Source: Candidatus Magasanikbacteria bacterium RIFOXYD12_FULL_33_17 (GTDB taxonomy: Bacteria; Patescibacteriota; Patescibacteriia; Magasanikbacterales; UBA922). From it: DNA of 5,451 nt. Positions 4,584 through 5,451 of this stretch are shown piece after piece. The position numbers and the translations under genes are program-made. The stretch is taken from positions 1 through 5,451 of the forward strand of contig MFRB01000092.1 in assembly GCA_001783255.1 (NCBI GenBank), in the 5' to 3' direction. The notes beneath the pieces were generated by a model. The model saw nothing but the letters and a program-made list of their open reading frames with translations. It was not told where the DNA came from and did no database searches. Each line of letters begins with the position of its first letter. Position 1 is the first letter of the stretch.

Positions 4584-5231
4584 TTATGATAATTGTTCTT
4601 TTAAATCCTTCATATAAAAACCAATAAAACCATAATTGATTATAAGATCATCAACGGCTTCAGAATAAGCCCTTCTATCCAACCTGTCTTTGCCTGTAAT
4701 TAAATTTTGCAATTTTTCCAAATCAGCTTGTACCTCCGAAACTATAGACAAAATTTCAAAGACATCCTCTGCAATTTTCTTAGCTTTAGGTTCTATACTA
4801 AATCTATCAGGCGAGGATAAACGTTCTTTTCTTTGTGCATCTTTAAATTCCTTTACACTCTTATAACTAGTTACAGTTGATTTAGAAAAACTACGAGAAT
4901 CATCAACCGTCTCATCATCAAGTGGTAAATTTTCTACTCTAAGTTTTAGACTAGGAAATTTATCAAAAATACTTTGAAAATATTGACGCAACATTGCTTC
5001 AGTAGAAGCAGACAATTCTAACATTTTCTTCATATTTGGAATTTCCAATTCTTGTCCAGGAACATCAAATACATTCAACAAGTATTTTTCTTGAATAGTT
5101 TTTATTATTTCATCATCATAATTTTTTTTGAGCAATTCACTGATTTGATCATAAATTCTAAGAGAACTCTCTTGAGTTTCTTTTTTTCCACCTTCTATAA
5201 CCAAAAATCTTGGTCTTATTTCATCTGTCAT
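4584..5231 (-). CDS. Hypothetical protein between hpf/raiA and secA
   Basis: A 215-codon gene, ATG at 5231 and TAA at 4586-4584. The start lies five bases after the stop of the upstream hibernation-factor gene, so the two are almost certainly cotranscribed and probably translationally coupled; AAGAA some 8 nt before the ATG is a weak ribosome-binding site. The protein looks cytosolic: no signal peptide or membrane span. Residues about 20-100 look helical, about 103-150 form a polar, Ser/Asp/Lys-rich stretch likely to be a flexible linker, and about 150-215 look like a helical hairpin or coiled coil. I recognise no domain or catalytic motif. Codon use matches secA and hpf, so there is no sign of recent transfer. 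Its position suggests a link to ribosome hibernation or to protein export, but this is guesswork from context. Confidence 0.85.
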   Translation of the reverse strand: MTDEIRPRFLVIEGGKKETQESSLRIYDQISELLKKNYDDEIIKTIQEKYLLNVFDVPGQELEIPNMKKMLELSASTEAMLRQYFQSIFDKFPSLKLRVENLPLDDETVDDSRSFSKSTVTSYKSVKEFKDAQRKERLSSPDRFSIEPKAKKIAEDVFEILSIVSEVQADLEKLQNLITGKDRLDRRAYSEAVDDLIINYGFIGFYMKDLKEQLS

Positions 5232-5236
5232 AAAAT

Positions 5237-5451
5237 TTATTCTTGGTAACCTTTGCTATTTCTCAAAGCATCTTTGTCTTTATCTCTCATTTTTCCTTTC
5301 ATTTTTTCTAGTTCAACTTTCATATGATCTTTGACTTTATCAATAGCCTTGTACAAATCTTCAGAATTTTTACTTACTCTAATTAATCTTCCAGGAACTC
5401 CCAAATTTACTTCTGCAAAAAAAGGTTTTTCTTTATTTTGTTTATCCATAC
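5237..5451 (-). CDS. hpf: Ribosome hibernation/RaiA-type factor, C-terminal part (5' end outside window)
   Basis: The visible 70 codons match the C-terminal half of the RaiA/YfiA/HPF domain, which binds the small ribosomal subunit in the decoding region and inactivates ribosomes under stress. The signature is FFAEVNLGVPGRLIRV, the last beta strands, followed by SEDLYKAIDKVKDHMKVELEKMK, the closing helix with its family-typical D-Y-AID pattern. The usual N-terminal strand and helix (some 50-60 residues) are missing, so the Met at 5449 is probably internal and the gene runs past the right edge. After the helix there is only a short charged tail and a TAA at 5239-5237, so this is the short form, lacking the dimerising C-terminal domain of long HPF. 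It is the upstream gene of an operon with the 215-codon gene. The family assignment is from sequence pattern alone; hpf versus raiA cannot be settled from this fragment. Confidence 0.8.
   Translation of the reverse strand, partial: MDKQNKEKPFFAEVNLGVPGRLIRVSKNSEDLYKAIDKVKDHMKVELEKMKGKMRDKDKDALRNSKGYQE

Noticed and set aside
5052..5249. Plus-strand 65-codon frame opposite the 215-codon gene and hpf
   Set aside because: Antisense shadow crossing a gene boundary; Phe/Ile-rich by composition only.
5237..5449. A complete 70-residue protein starting at Met 5449
   Set aside because: The RaiA/HPF fold needs an N-terminal strand and helix that are absent; the Met lies in the middle of the domain at the window edge, so the gene is cut, not short.

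Overview
The window looks like chromosome from an A+T-rich bacterium, most likely a Candidate Phyla Radiation (Patescibacteria, Parcubacteria-like) lineage. This is inferred from the A/T-ending codons, short A+T-rich spacers, two proteins with no recognisable family, and a SecA with a long insertion in its first nucleotide-binding domain of the kind I associate with that group. No rRNA, tRNA, CRISPR array or insertion sequence was seen.

Layout, left to right. (1) The 3' part of an unrecognised plus-strand gene (to 656) ends inside a bidirectional terminator hairpin. (2) From about 640 to 1340 there is no convincing protein gene. This stretch is strikingly G+C-rich against its surroundings and holds two tandem minus-strand transcription units. 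Each has a near-consensus sigma-70 promoter, a highly structured body of roughly 270-360 nt and an intrinsic terminator. They match no RNA family I can recognise and are the main discovery here. (3) secA (minus strand, 952 codons) ends at a long terminator hairpin (1381-1422). (4) A 265-bp spacer holds the secA leader with a G+C hairpin, heptamer repeats and a terminator. (5) A two-gene minus-strand operon follows: the 3' half of a RaiA/HPF-type ribosome hibernation factor gene, cut by the window edge, then a 215-codon gene of unknown function five bases downstream.

How the parts fit. hpf-like genes next to secA are a familiar bacterial arrangement; here an unknown gene sits between them and a terminator separates that pair from secA. 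SecA is the export motor and the hibernation factor stores inactive ribosomes. The two RNA units lie downstream of secA on the same strand but are insulated from it and from each other by terminators, so they are probably independently expressed. Their promoters share a TTTTGGCTAAAA-like motif beside the -35 box, and both transcripts carry UAGGGAGG near the 5' end, a junction enclosing two hairpins and a G+C-rich 3' hairpin. They may be related RNAs under common control. A 37-codon membrane-peptide reading frame in the second unit is the main competing explanation for that unit.
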